A DNA stretch of 64,000 nucleotides. Source: Cohnella hashimotonis. Lineage in GTDB: Bacteria; Bacillota; Bacilli; Paenibacillales; Paenibacillaceae. Positions 43,637 through 52,650 of this stretch are shown in pieces. The notes under the pieces are model-generated. The model was not told where the DNA came from. It made no database searches and was given only the letters and a program-made list of their open reading frames with translations. Made by a program: the position numbers and the translations under genes. The stretch covers positions 372,001-436,000 of the forward strand of contig NZ_JAGRPV010000001.1 of the NCBI RefSeq assembly GCF_030014955.1, written 5' to 3'. Position 1 is the stretch's first letter; each line of letters starts with the position of its first letter.

Positions 43637-44398
43637 ATGAAGTATACGGTGATTACGGGAGCAAGCTCGGGAATCGGGTATGAAGCGGCTCTTGCTTTTG
43701 CGGCACGCGGAAAAAACTTGATTCTGGCAGCCCGCAGAACCGGGGAATTGGAACGTTTAAAATCAAAGGTGGCCGACCTTAACCCCGGCCTGGATGTTGT
43801 CCTTCGAACGGTCGACTTGTCCGTTGCCGCCGATGTTTATGAATTTTACATAAGCCTTGCGGATTATCCGATCGAGACCTGGATCAATAATGCGGGAGCT
43901 GGAAGCTTCGCCTCCGTCGGAGAGCAAAATTTAAACAAAGTGACGACGATGCTTCACTTGAATATCGAAGCCTTAACTGTGCTTACTACCCTTTATGTTC
44001 GCGATTATGCAAATGTCGAAGGGACGCAGATCATCAATGTTTCTTCAGGAGGAGGCTACCAGATTGTCGGCAATTCCGTAGCCTACTGCGCGACAAAGTT
44101 CTATGCAAGTGCCTTTACGGAAGGCGTCGCGCAGGAATTGAAGGAACGTGGCGCTGCGCTCCGAGCCAAAGTGTTGGCCCCCGCGGCTACAGCGACTGAA
44201 TTTATAAAAAGCGCTTTGGATTTAGAAGCGTTTCATTATGAAGGCGTCGTTCCGAAGTTTCATACCGCCAAAGAAATGGCTGGGTTTATGTTGGATCTCT
44301 ACGACAACGAGAAAGTCGTTGGCATCGTGAACGGAAGCACGTACGACTTCGAATTAAGAGATCCGATCTACCCGTATGTGGGAAGGGCGAGAGGGTAG
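43637..44398 (+). CDS. Short-chain dehydrogenase/reductase (MarR-linked)
   Basis: 253 residues. NAD(P)-binding TGASSGIG at the N-terminus, NNAG motif (WINNAGAGSFA), catalytic Ser in INVSSGGG, and Tyr-x3-Lys as YCATKFYASAF. Classical SDR of the DltE/YqjQ group. Substrate unknown; co-expression with the MarR regulator suggests a detoxification role. Confidence 0.9.
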   Translation: MKYTVITGASSGIGYEAALAFAARGKNLILAARRTGELERLKSKVADLNPGLDVVLRTVDLSVAADVYEFYISLADYPIETWINNAGAGSFASVGEQNLNKVTTMLHLNIEALTVLTTLYVRDYANVEGTQIINVSSGGGYQIVGNSVAYCATKFYASAFTEGVAQELKERGAALRAKVLAPAATATEFIKSALDLEAFHYEGVVPKFHTAKEMAGFMLDLYDNEKVVGIVNGSTYDFELRDPIYPYVGRARG

Positions 44399-44518
44399 GC
44401 CTCGGGCCATCGGAAGCGAGATTGCCCCCAGGAAGAGCCCGACACAAGCGGAGAGACGAGAATCGAGATCAGACCGTCATTAAACAAGCTGTACCTGTTC
44501 CGGTTCTATTAAGAAGCC

Positions 44519-44537
44519 CTCCGCCTGTACGGCGGAG
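44519..44537. terminator. Hairpin downstream of the holin-like gene
   Basis: CTCCGCC pairs with GGCGGAG around a 5-base loop; on the minus strand it is followed by GGCTTCTT. The remainder of 44399-44589 holds no gene. Confidence 0.5.
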
Positions 44538-44589
44538 AGCCGGTTCCCGGAGTGGTGCACGAGGCTGCTGGTTACAGCTTCGCCTTTAA

Positions 44590-44883
44590 TTACAGCTTCG
44601 CCTTGATATCCTTCAAGTACTTGATGACCAAGGCTACGGCACCTATATAATAAGCTGTCTTCACGATCCAACCCGTCTCGTCCATCAAAGCGATTCCCGA
44701 CAGTATGAAGAGCGGCAGCACATAGACGACGATTTCCCTCAGATAGACGAGAACCGCTTCATTCGCGTTAACAAGCTTGTTGCCTCGGAGCGACTGAAAG
44801 AACCCGACCAGGAAGTCGACCGCCATCAAGCCAAGCACAACCCACAGGGCGACCTCCATCCAATGCGTCAGTGACCCAATCAT
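44590..44883 (-). CDS. Phage-holin-like small membrane protein
   Basis: 97 residues from ATG 44883 (GGAAAGG upstream). Three hydrophobic helices and the block DFLVGFFQSLRGNKLVNANEAVLVYLREIVVYVLPLFILSGI, as in the holin_4_1/toxin-secretion holin family. No lysin or phage genes lie nearby, so it is a stand-alone chromosomal holin homologue. Its last 15 bases are duplicated 18 bp further on (44572-44586), so read-through of the stop would add LKAKL again. Confidence 0.65.
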   Translation of the reverse strand: MIGSLTHWMEVALWVVLGLMAVDFLVGFFQSLRGNKLVNANEAVLVYLREIVVYVLPLFILSGIALMDETGWIVKTAYYIGAVALVIKYLKDIKAKL

Positions 44884-45000
44884 ACCGAACCATCCTTTCC
44901 TGCGTAGAGTGAGCTCCACTAGCAGGATATTCTGGAGGGGACAGGCGCATGCATACATGGTCGAAAAGCAGGCTATGAAGATCGTTCGGGGCGGACCGAT

Positions 45001-45750
45001 TTAAATCTGGCTCTGCCCGCCATCGATGAACAGTTCGATGCCGTTGATGAAGCTGCTGTCGTCGGATGCCAGAAATACGACGGCGCTCGCGACTTCTTCC
45101 GGTTTCCCTACGCGCTCCAACGGAATTTGCTGCGCCATTTGCTGCAAAAACTGCTGCGATTCTTCTTCGCTGCTTGCAAGTCCCGTCAACCCTGGCGTAT
45201 GAATGACGCCGGGGCTGATGGCGTTAACCCGAATTTTGCGGGATTGCAGATCGACGATCCACCCTCTGGCAAAACTGCGAATCGCCGCTTTCGTGGCGCT
45301 GTATACGCTGAAGGCCGGCATGCCCGATGAAGCGGCCAAAGAACTGGTAAGAATGATAGAGGCTCCGTCCTTTAAAAGCGGCAGCGCTTTTTGAACGGTG
45401 AAGAGGGTTCCTTTTACATTGATGTTAAAGGTCTTCTCGTAATGTTCTTCCGTAATGTTCCCCAGCGGAGCGAATTCGCCGCCGCCTGCATTTACGAATA
45501 AAATATCGATTTGGTTATGAAGGCTGCGAACGACTTCGTACAAATGATCCAGATCGGCCAGCCGGGACACGTCGCCGCGAACGCCCGTTACATTCGAACC
45601 GATTGCCGCTACGGCCGCATCGAGTTCAGCCTGACGACGACCCGTGACGTACACGTAAGCCCCTTCTTGAACGAGCCGCTGTGCGGTCGCCAATCCGATC
45701 CCCGATGTTCCGCCTGTAACGACTGCAACCTTACCTTGAAGCTTTGTCAT
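45001..45750 (-). CDS. Short-chain dehydrogenase/reductase (TetR-linked)
   Basis: 249 residues from ATG 45750 (GGGAGTGAG upstream). TGGTSGIG cofactor motif, VNAGGGEF, catalytic Ser in LTSSLAA, YSATKAAIRSFARG, and the late ISPGVIHTPG and FINGIELFIDGG of FabG-like classical SDRs. Divergent from a TetR regulator with shared palindromes between them. Confidence 0.92.
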   Translation of the reverse strand: MTKLQGKVAVVTGGTSGIGLATAQRLVQEGAYVYVTGRRQAELDAAVAAIGSNVTGVRGDVSRLADLDHLYEVVRSLHNQIDILFVNAGGGEFAPLGNITEEHYEKTFNINVKGTLFTVQKALPLLKDGASIILTSSLAASSGMPAFSVYSATKAAIRSFARGWIVDLQSRKIRVNAISPGVIHTPGLTGLASSEEESQQFLQQMAQQIPLERVGKPEEVASAVVFLASDDSSFINGIELFIDGGQSQI

Positions 45751-45779
45751 TGAACTCACTCCCGTTGTTTAGTTATTTA

Positions 45780-45795
45780 TTTAGCGTACGCTAAA
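45780..45795. promoter_or_regulatory. 16-bp palindrome in the SDR/TetR intergenic region
   Basis: TTTAGCGTACGCTAAA is a perfect palindrome; a partial second copy (TTTAGCGATCG) lies near 45829. A good candidate operator for the divergent TetR protein, placed 30 bp before the SDR start. Confidence 0.7.
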
Positions 45796-45870
45796 TATAT
45801 ATCTGAACGGGTTGGTTGTCAACGATTAATTTAGCGATCGATACATTAATGTTGAGAATCATCTTGCCGG

Positions 45871-45899
45871 TTTGCGCACTGGAACAGTTCCACTATAAT
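45871..45899 (+). promoter_or_regulatory. TetR gene promoter
   Basis: TTTGCG (45871-45876), 17-bp spacer, TATAAT (45894-45899). The spacer carries the palindrome GGAACAGTTCC. Confidence 0.55.
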
Positions 45900-45956
45900 T
45901 AGAACTACTTCTACCTGTATTAAATTGAAATAAATCGATGGACAGGAGGAGAAGCG

Positions 45957-46553
45957 ATGGCAAAAGGAAGACCTCGCGCTTTTAATATCGAGACTGCATT
46001 GGATCAGGCCCTCGATCTGTTCTGGCGAAAAGGCTATGAGGGCACGACCATTTCCGATCTTACGGAAGCGATGGGCATTAATACGCCCAGTCTCTATAAA
46101 GCGTTCGGCAATAAAGAGCAGCTTTTTTTACGAATATTGGACAGGTATGCCGAAGGTCCGGCCGCTTATATGATGGACGCTTTTAAGCAGACGACCGCTC
46201 GCGGAATGATCGAGGCATTATTGTATGGCGCGGCGCATGCAACAACGGATCCGGCGACCCCGGGCGGCTGCCTGACGATCCATGGCGCAATCTCGACGGG
46301 AGAGGCGGGCCAAGCCGTCAAGCATGAGCTGGATGCCAGACGTGCGGGCGGCGAAGCCGCTATGCGGGAAAGGTTCAAGCAGGCGCAGACAGAAGGCGAG
46401 ATTCCATTGGACGTGGATGCGGATCGTCTGGCGGCATTTTACAGCACTGTTTTTCAAGGGCTTGCGGTCCAGGGCGGCGCCGGCGCCAGCGAGTCCAAGC
46501 TGCGGCATGTAGTAGATATGGCGCTTCAGCTCTGGCCCGGTTCGCCCGAATAA
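45957..46553 (+). CDS. TetR/AcrR-family regulator
   Basis: 198 residues. N-terminal helix-turn-helix GYEGTTISDLTEAMGINTPSLYKAFGNKEQLF, C-terminal ligand domain with the TetR_C block (GGCLTIHGAISTGEAG). AGGAGGAG precedes ATG 45957. By position it represses the divergent SDR gene, as in many YdhM/AcrR-like quinone or electrophile sensors. Confidence 0.92.
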   Translation: MAKGRPRAFNIETALDQALDLFWRKGYEGTTISDLTEAMGINTPSLYKAFGNKEQLFLRILDRYAEGPAAYMMDAFKQTTARGMIEALLYGAAHATTDPATPGGCLTIHGAISTGEAGQAVKHELDARRAGGEAAMRERFKQAQTEGEIPLDVDADRLAAFYSTVFQGLAVQGGAGASESKLRHVVDMALQLWPGSPE

Positions 46554-46566
46554 GTCAATCGTCGAA

Positions 46567-46611
46567 GATACATCGCCAAGCGGCTCAGCGCCAGGGCGAT
46601 GTATTTTTTTG
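46567..46611 (+). terminator. Terminator of the TetR gene
   Basis: ATACATCGCC pairs with GGCGATGTAT, then seven T. Confidence 0.9.
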
Positions 46612-46620
46612 CAACGAGGC

Positions 46621-46642
46621 ATAGTTCCCGTTCGGGAACTAT
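46621..46642. promoter_or_regulatory. 22-bp palindrome upstream of an unknown gene
   Basis: ATAGTTCCCG-TT-CGGGAACTAT is a perfect inverted repeat 94 bp before the start at 46736, just after the TetR terminator. No T-run follows, so an operator is more likely than a terminator. Confidence 0.5.
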
Positions 46643-46735
46643 CTTACCAATCCGTGCCTATCGCTCGAAAAAGTGCATTCTATCCGCATCGGAATAGCTG
46701 TGATAGGATGATCCCAATAGAAAGGAAGGTGCCGC

Positions 46736-48211
46736 ATGTCATCGTATCGTTTGGATGTAGGGGAGCAGGGGATCGTCTGGGGGACCCGGCTGGAAGCTGC
46801 CACCGGCCAGAATGCCGGACCGGGCGGGGAGACTGTGAAGCCATCCGCCGACAACGGCTTGTGGGAATGGGACATTCCGAATGGCGTGTACACAGCCAGA
46901 GAGATCGTTAAGGCGTTAAGCGTGCTGCTCGAAGCAATCGCCGTTCAATTAGGGGAGTCGGCAAATCGCGAAGCGCTGCTGGCGAATATCGAGAACACGC
47001 TCGCAATAGCCGGGCGGGAAACGGCGCTTCCTCTGGCCGCCTTGGAGCTAAGCGACTATGGGAGGCTAGAGCTGTCCGAGCAGGCCGGCCGGATCGGGGA
47101 GACGCTGTCGCAGTGGGCCCGCGCGTTCGACGGCGAAGCGCGCGGATTGCGGGAGCTCGGCGATGAGGTGCTTGGGCGTCTCGTATTCCGGAGCCGGTGC
47201 GATAATCATCTCTGGACGCACGAGGTGACCGACATGCTCACGGGGCCGGCAGGCGGCCCATCCGTCATGCAGCTGTTCAACGAGTACCTGCACGAGATCG
47301 TGCTCCTCCGTGACGCGCTTCTCCCGTTCGAGAATTGGCAGGAGGTGCCGCTTGCGCTGACGGCGCGGCCATCCCGAGGGCTGAGGTATACCGAGCAAGC
47401 GCATACCGCGTTCCTCTCGCAGCTGCTGGCCAGGCCGCTGGACCACAAGTCGCTCGTTCGCTATGCGGCAAGCCTGCTGGCACCGGAGCTGGCTGCCGTC
47501 GGTTATGGTTTTCAGTATCGGTACGGGACGATTCTGCCGGCTAGCCTGGGGACCGAACTGGCCGAGGCGCCCCGGTATCTTCTTCGGTGGTACCCGGTTC
47601 GGACGATCGCGTCCGGCGAAGGGGATGCGATTGCTTTTGCGTATGAATATCCCGACTATTACCAGGCAACGCGATCGAAGCTGGGGGTCGGTTCAGAGGA
47701 GAGCGGGGGAGGAGCGGCGGAGTTGGGCGGCATCGCCGAAGCGAGCTTGCAGGCAAACCTGATCAGCGACGATCAGGCGGTCATTACGTTCCAACTGCCT
47801 GCGGCTACCGATATCTATAACGTCGACTTGGGCCAAATCTTTCGGGGCCACCGCTTCCATTACCGCGCAGGTTCTGCAGACAAGAAGCCGATCAGCCCGT
47901 CCCCGACGCATGAGGAGCCAGTTATCGCCCATCACGCTGCGGGCCCTATTCTATCCCTCTCCGGGTTGGTCACGGACGATGCGGGTACGCATGAGATCGC
48001 GACCGGAGGAAATGAACTCGTCACGAGAGCGCTGCTCGGGAAGCTCTACCCGGAAAACGTCATTCTGCTCGAACGCGGCGATGCAGAAGAGCTTGAGGCG
48101 GCAAAAAATGCAGGCAAGCGATTCGGCGCCAAGTTTCTCCTCCACCCCGGACAGGATCAGGCTCGCCGGTCCTCCTCCGCCGAAGCTTCGGCCGGGAAGC
48201 TGTCGATATAA
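46736..48211 (+). CDS. Unrecognised 491-residue protein
   Basis: Start ATG 46736 with GGAAGGTG upstream. Soluble, no signal peptide or membrane segment. The N-terminal half has amphipathic helices (YTAREIVKALSVLLEAIAVQLGE); the second half looks alpha/beta, with RYLLRWYPVRTIASGEGDAIAFAYEYPDYYQATRSK and a C-terminal IATGGNELVTRALLGKLYPENVILLERGDAEELEAAKNAG. I recognise no family. The last 55 bases overlap the convergent HxlR gene, so both stop codons lie inside each other's frames. Confidence 0.72.
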   Translation: MSSYRLDVGEQGIVWGTRLEAATGQNAGPGGETVKPSADNGLWEWDIPNGVYTAREIVKALSVLLEAIAVQLGESANREALLANIENTLAIAGRETALPLAALELSDYGRLELSEQAGRIGETLSQWARAFDGEARGLRELGDEVLGRLVFRSRCDNHLWTHEVTDMLTGPAGGPSVMQLFNEYLHEIVLLRDALLPFENWQEVPLALTARPSRGLRYTEQAHTAFLSQLLARPLDHKSLVRYAASLLAPELAAVGYGFQYRYGTILPASLGTELAEAPRYLLRWYPVRTIASGEGDAIAFAYEYPDYYQATRSKLGVGSEESGGGAAELGGIAEASLQANLISDDQAVITFQLPAATDIYNVDLGQIFRGHRFHYRAGSADKKPISPSPTHEEPVIAHHAAGPILSLSGLVTDDAGTHEIATGGNELVTRALLGKLYPENVILLERGDAEELEAAKNAGKRFGAKFLLHPGQDQARRSSSAEASAGKLSI

Positions 48212-48519
48212 TCGGCCCCGAATTCGCACAGCTGCTGGAGGATGGGCGCCAGCCGCTTGCCGCGGTCGGTCAGATCGTACTCCACCTTGAGCGGGACCAC
48301 GGGATACACGCTGCGTGCGATCAGCCCGTCACGTTCGAGGTCGCGCAGCTGCTCGGTCAGCATCTTGTGGGTCGCGCCTGGCATGCGCTTCTGCAGCTCG
48401 CCGAACCGGAAGGTTTGGTCGTGCAGCAGGCTCAGTATAAGAACTTTCCATTTGCCGCTTACGAGCTGCATCGCGACCTCGGAGGTGCAGCGGTACGCTT
48501 TGTCCCTGAACTGAATCAT
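48157..48519 (-). CDS. HxlR-family transcriptional regulator
   Basis: 120 residues. Winged helix with LVSGKWKVLILSLLHDQTFRFGELQKRMPGATHKMLTEQLRDLERDGLI, then VKYDLTDRG-like VEYDLTDRGKRLAPIL. ATG 48519 follows TGGAGGG. Members respond to aldehydes, quinones or disulfide stress. Divergent from the amino-acid ABC genes, which are its likely target. Confidence 0.92.
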   Translation of the reverse strand: MIQFRDKAYRCTSEVAMQLVSGKWKVLILSLLHDQTFRFGELQKRMPGATHKMLTEQLRDLERDGLIARSVYPVVPLKVEYDLTDRGKRLAPILQQLCEFGADYIDSFPAEASAEEDRRA

Positions 48520-48546
48520 GCGGGTCCCTCCATTTTTGAAAACCGA

Positions 48547-48564
48547 GTAAATCCATTTATTTAC
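48547..48564. promoter_or_regulatory. Inverted repeat between HxlR and amino-acid ABC genes
   Basis: GTAAAT-CCATTT-ATTTAC, 28 bp from the HxlR start: candidate HxlR operator. Confidence 0.5.
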
Positions 48565-48636
48565 CCACTATTTTAGCAAAACGGCAAGACGGCTTCAACC
48601 GTTTTCTCCGGCACTCGCAGGTTCGAGGTGACATTC

Positions 48637-49314
48637 ATGGCTTCAGAACGATTAGACCGAATCATGGAGATCATCTCCATGTCGCTGCAGCCCTTGCTGA
48701 AGGGGACGGTCCTGTATACGATCCCGATCTCGCTGCTTTCCTTCGCGCTCGGACTCGTATTTGCGCTGGCCATCGCCCTCGCAGGCTTATCGGCCAACCC
48801 CTATGCCCGGGTTCCCGCCCGGGTGTATGTGTGGATCATTCGCTGTACGCCGATTCTGGTGCAGCTCTTTCTCATATTCTACGGTCTGCCAAGCCTTGGC
48901 ATTCTGCTGTCGCCGTTCGCCAGCATCGTAATCAGCCTGACGATCTCCGAGGCGGCCTATTCGTCGGAGATTATGCGGGCGGCCATCCTGTCGATCCCGC
49001 GCGGACAATGGCGGGCAGGCTATGCGCTCGGCATGTCGCCGAGCCAGAACCTCGTCCGTGTGATTTTGCCGCAGGCGTTCCGGATTTGCGTGCCAAGCTT
49101 CGGCAATCAATTCATCACGCTGTTTAAAACCTCGTCGTTAGCCGCGCTCGTGACGATCCCCGATTTGTTCGGCGCCGCCAAGCTCATCGCCGCCTCGACC
49201 TTCGAGCCGATGCTGCTGTACCTGATCGCAGGCACGTATTATCTCGTTCTCTGCTCCGCGCTGACGATCTGGCAATCCCGGCTGGAGCGGCGGCTTGGCG
49301 CCTATCAGACCTAA
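48637..49314 (+). CDS. Polar amino-acid ABC permease (HisM/TcyB type)
   Basis: 225 residues from ATG 48637 (GAGGTGAC upstream). Five membrane helices; family block [17 protein letters not shown] and the EAA-type loop [34 protein letters not shown]. First gene of a permease-ATPase-binding protein operon for a polar amino acid such as cystine. Confidence 0.92.
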   Translation: MASERLDRIMEIISMSLQPLLKGTVLYTIPISLLSFALGLVFALAIALAGLSANPYARVPARVYVWIIRCTPILVQLFLIFYGLPSLGILLSPFASIVISLTISEAAYSSEIMRAAILSIPRGQWRAGYALGMSPSQNLVRVILPQAFRICVPSFGNQFITLFKTSSLAALVTIPDLFGAAKLIAASTFEPMLLYLIAGTYYLVLCSALTIWQSRLERRLGAYQT

Positions 49315-49337
49315 ACCGAAGGAAGGAGGGAGCGGCC

Positions 49338-50117
49338 CTGCTGCTTACTCTTCAAGGCTTAACGAAGCAATTCGGCGACGTACCGGTGCTGAAGGCGATC
49401 GACCTGGAGCTGTCGCAAGGGACGACGACGGTCGTGATCGGGCCGTCCGGCTCGGGCAAGTCGACGCTGCTGAATTGCATCAACTTATTGGAGCTTCCGA
49501 CCGGCGGGAGCATCCGCCTCGGCGAGTCGCAGCTTCGCTTCTCGCAAGCGGACAAGCCGAACCCGAAGGCTATTCTGGATTTTCGTCGGCAGACCGGGAC
49601 GGTTTTTCAGGGCAACCACCTGTTTCCTCATATGACCGCACTCGAAAACGTGATGGTCGGCCCGATCACCGCGCGCCGGTTAACCCGTGCCGACGCAAGG
49701 GCGCTCGCCGTCAAGCTGCTGGAGCAAGTCGGCCTCGGGGCCTTCCGGGACCGCTATCCTTACCAGCTGTCGGGCGGACAGCAGCAGCGGGTCGGCATCG
49801 CTCGGGCGATGTCGATGGAGCCGCAGATTCTCCTGTTCGACGAGCCGACCTCGGCGCTCGATCCGGAGCTGGTCGGCGAGGTTCTGGAGGTCATGCGCGC
49901 CTTGAGCCGCTCCGGCATCACGCTTGTCGTCGTGACGCACGAGCTGGAATTCGCCAGCCGGGTCGCAGACCGGGTGCTGTTCATGGACCAGGGCACGATC
50001 CTGGAGAACGGCACGCCCGAGGACGTCTTCGTGCATTCCCGCCAGGAACGGGTTCGGCAATTCGTGAGCCGCCTGGCGCCGGGGTTCTCTTCGCTATTCC
50101 CTGCGTATTCCATTTAA
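49338..50117 (+). CDS. Polar amino-acid ABC ATPase with probable CTG start
   Basis: 259 residues if it begins at CTG 49338, where AAGGAGGG (49323-49330) is 7 bases upstream. Family homology clearly begins here ([25 protein letters not shown]), whereas the first ATG/GTG/TTG-type start (GTG 49386) would remove the first beta-strand of the nucleotide-binding fold. Walker [11 protein letters not shown]-loop [13 protein letters not shown], signature [15 protein letters not shown], Walker [14 protein letters not shown]-loop VVTHEL. CTG initiation is rare, so an error in the sequence is the alternative. Confidence 0.88.
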   Translation: MLLTLQGLTKQFGDVPVLKAIDLELSQGTTTVVIGPSGSGKSTLLNCINLLELPTGGSIRLGESQLRFSQADKPNPKAILDFRRQTGTVFQGNHLFPHMTALENVMVGPITARRLTRADARALAVKLLEQVGLGAFRDRYPYQLSGGQQQRVGIARAMSMEPQILLFDEPTSALDPELVGEVLEVMRALSRSGITLVVVTHELEFASRVADRVLFMDQGTILENGTPEDVFVHSRQERVRQFVSRLAPGFSSLFPAYSI

Positions 50118-50144
50118 CTGCTTATTATCGGAGGATGGTTGATC

Positions 50145-50924
50145 GTGTTCAGAAAAATGGCATTTCTTATGGTTGCGGCAGGATTGCTCCTGAGCGCATG
50201 CAGCGCCAAGAGCCAGTCCGGCAGCACGCTTGCGCAATTGAAGAAAAAAGGGGAGATCGTCGTCGCAACCACCGGCACGTATCCGCCTTACTCGTTCCAC
50301 GACGCCAGCGGTTTAACCGGCTTCGATATCGATATTTCCAATGAAGTCGGCAAGCGGATCGGCCTGAAGGTGAAGTTTGCCGAGGTCGAGTTCGCCGGCA
50401 TGTTCTCGGGCCTGGACGGCGGCCGTTTCGATACGATCCCGCAGCTGTCCATTACCGAGGAGCGTCAGAAGAAGTACGACTTTTCGGATCCCTATCAATT
50501 TTCCAACCTGACCCTGATCGTGCTCGAGGAGAACAAGGAGATCAACAGCTTCGCGGATTTGAAGGGGAAGAAGACAAACGGGCTTGCGGAATCCGTACAA
50601 GGGGCGCTTGCGTTAAAATACGGTGCCACGCTGGTGCCGGAAAATGGCGACTCCGTCGAGCTGCTGCAATCGAAGCGGGTCGATGCGCTTATCTATAACA
50701 GCTTGTATTTCCTGGACTTGCAGAAAAAACGGCCCGATCTCAAGATCAAAGTGGTCGACCAGTCCGACGACCTGGAGACCGCGGCATTCCTGTTCCGGAA
50801 GGGCAATGCGGATACGGTGGAAGCCTTCGACGAAGCGCTGAAGGCGATGCACGCGGACGGCACCTACGCCAGAATTTCGACGAAATACTTTGGCAAGGAC
50901 ATTTCCGAAGGCGTAAAACTGTAA
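50145..50924 (+). CDS. Polar amino-acid ABC binding lipoprotein
   Basis: 259 residues from GTG 50145, GGAGGA 9 bases upstream. Lipobox LLLSAC, then a type-3 solute-binding fold (TYPPYSFHDASGLTGFDIDISNEVGKRIG; FDTIPQLSITEERQKKYDFSDPY). Resembles FliY/TcyA cystine and polar amino-acid binders. Completes the importer. Confidence 0.92.
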   Translation: MFRKMAFLMVAAGLLLSACSAKSQSGSTLAQLKKKGEIVVATTGTYPPYSFHDASGLTGFDIDISNEVGKRIGLKVKFAEVEFAGMFSGLDGGRFDTIPQLSITEERQKKYDFSDPYQFSNLTLIVLEENKEINSFADLKGKKTNGLAESVQGALALKYGATLVPENGDSVELLQSKRVDALIYNSLYFLDLQKKRPDLKIKVVDQSDDLETAAFLFRKGNADTVEAFDEALKAMHADGTYARISTKYFGKDISEGVKL

Positions 50925-51003
50925 ACAGACCATACGTGGCCGATCTCTTTTGACCAACAATGCTATAATCACCTTAGAAGTTGCAACCGGAAAGGTGATC
51001 GGC

Positions 51004-52578
51004 ATGAGCGTCATACGTTTGGAGAACGTCACGAAGAAGTACGAAGATTCGATGGTTTTTCGCGATATTTATTTTCGGGTGATGCAAGGTGAACGGATCG
51101 GTCTCATCGGACGGAATGGCGCCGGCAAGTCGACGGTATTCAAGCTCATCCTGGGGCAGGAGGAACCGACGTCCGGCAGGGTAGAGATCGATCCACAGGT
51201 GAAAATCGGATATTTCTCGCAGTTCTCGGAATTGAGGGGCGGCCTGTCCGTTCAGCAAGAGCTGGAGGCATGCTTCGAGCTGGTCGCGGCGATCGAACGA
51301 GAGCTGCAAGAGGTCGGGGAGAAGCTGGGTGTCGCTGCCGACGACAGGGAGATGGACAGGCTGCTAGCCAGGCAGGCGGAGCTATTCGAGCAGATGGAGC
51401 ATCTCGATGGCTGGAACGTATCCGTCGAGATCGACACGGTGCTGACGAAGCTGGGGTTCAACGACAGATCGCGCCATCAGCCGATCGATGAGCTCTCGGG
51501 AGGATGGCGCAACCGCGCCGCGCTCGCCAAGATGTTGATCCAGCTGCCCGACGTCGTGCTGCTCGACGAGCCGACCAATTACTTGGATATGGAAGGCATC
51601 GCTTGGCTGGAGCAGTGGCTGTACCGGTTCAAGGGCGCCATGATTTTGGTGTCCCATGACCGGCAATTCATCGACAAGGTCGTTACGCGCACGATTGAGA
51701 TCGAGAATTATCATTTTCAGGAATACGAAGGCAATTACACCGATTACGTTCGCAAAAAGAAAATGCGCAAGAAGGAGCTCGACCGCCAGTTCGAGTGGGA
51801 GGAAGAGCTGCTGCTCATGGAGTCCGAGGCGATCGACGACCGCGCGAACAGGAAGTCGGGCTCCAAGGACCGGCTCTCGCGCAAGCTGGCGGATAACAAA
51901 AAGCGAATCGAGCCGCATCCGGTTAACGTGCTGATTACCGATATTTACGAGCGACTGCGCTTTCCGGACAAGTTATGCGAAGCGAAGAAGATCGGGCAGA
52001 CCTACGAGGGGCGGCAGATCTTCGAGAACGTCAGCTTCGATATTCAGAAGGAAGACCGCCTCGTCATCGTGGGGCCCAACGGAAGCGGGAAGTCTACGCT
52101 TATCAAGGCGCTTACCGGGCAGGAGAAGCCGGAGTCCGGAGAGGTGGTCTGGGAGAAGGGCGTCAGCTACGCTTACTTCAACCGGATGTGGGAGGAGCTC
52201 GATCCTAAGGATACCGTCAGCCATGCGGTGAATACGTATGGATTGGGACTCGACGCTCCCCGCAAAAAGGTGAACAAATTCCTGGCCATGCTGCAATTTT
52301 CGGAGGCGGATCTGAGCAAGGCCATCGGCAATCTGTCCGGCGGGCAGAAGGCGCGGGTGGCGCTGGCCAAGTGTCTTCTCTCCGGTGCGGCCGTGATCAT
52401 CCTGGACGAACCGACCAACCATCTGGATCTCACGAGCATTCAGGTGATGGAGCAGGCGCTGATCCATTTTCCCGGCGCGGTCATTACGGTAAGCCACGAT
52501 CGCTTCTTCATCGATAAGATCGGGACGAAGATGCTGACCTTCGATCCGTTAACGGGAGTGACCGAGCAAAGTTTATAG
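51004..52578 (+). CDS. ABC-F family ATPase
   Basis: 524 residues from ATG 51004 (AAAGGTGA upstream). Two fused ABC domains without membrane segments: Walker A GRNGAGKST (36-44) and GPNGSGKST; signatures LSGGWRNRAALAKML and LSGGQKARVALAKCLL; Walker B VVLLDEPTNYLD and VIILDEPTNHLD. A basic linker (about 240-310: RKKKMRKKELDRQFEWEEELL) joins them. ABC-F proteins bind the ribosomal E site to relieve stalling or protect against antibiotics. Closest in feel to Uup/YfmR-type housekeeping members; resistance activity is not shown. Confidence 0.92.
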   Translation: MSVIRLENVTKKYEDSMVFRDIYFRVMQGERIGLIGRNGAGKSTVFKLILGQEEPTSGRVEIDPQVKIGYFSQFSELRGGLSVQQELEACFELVAAIERELQEVGEKLGVAADDREMDRLLARQAELFEQMEHLDGWNVSVEIDTVLTKLGFNDRSRHQPIDELSGGWRNRAALAKMLIQLPDVVLLDEPTNYLDMEGIAWLEQWLYRFKGAMILVSHDRQFIDKVVTRTIEIENYHFQEYEGNYTDYVRKKKMRKKELDRQFEWEEELLLMESEAIDDRANRKSGSKDRLSRKLADNKKRIEPHPVNVLITDIYERLRFPDKLCEAKKIGQTYEGRQIFENVSFDIQKEDRLVIVGPNGSGKSTLIKALTGQEKPESGEVVWEKGVSYAYFNRMWEELDPKDTVSHAVNTYGLGLDAPRKKVNKFLAMLQFSEADLSKAIGNLSGGQKARVALAKCLLSGAAVIILDEPTNHLDLTSIQVMEQALIHFPGAVITVSHDRFFIDKIGTKMLTFDPLTGVTEQSL

Positions 52579-52587
52579 ACGCGAGCC

Positions 52588-52634
52588 AGAGGGCCGCGAC
52601 AGGTTGCCGGGAGGCAGGCTGTTACGGCCCTCTT
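52588..52634. terminator. Bidirectional hairpin between ABC-F and nitroreductase genes
   Basis: CAGAGGGCCG pairs with CGGCCCTCTT with a 27-base loop; no strong T-run. Confidence 0.65.
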
Positions 52635-52650
52635 AGCGCTTCTATTCGTA

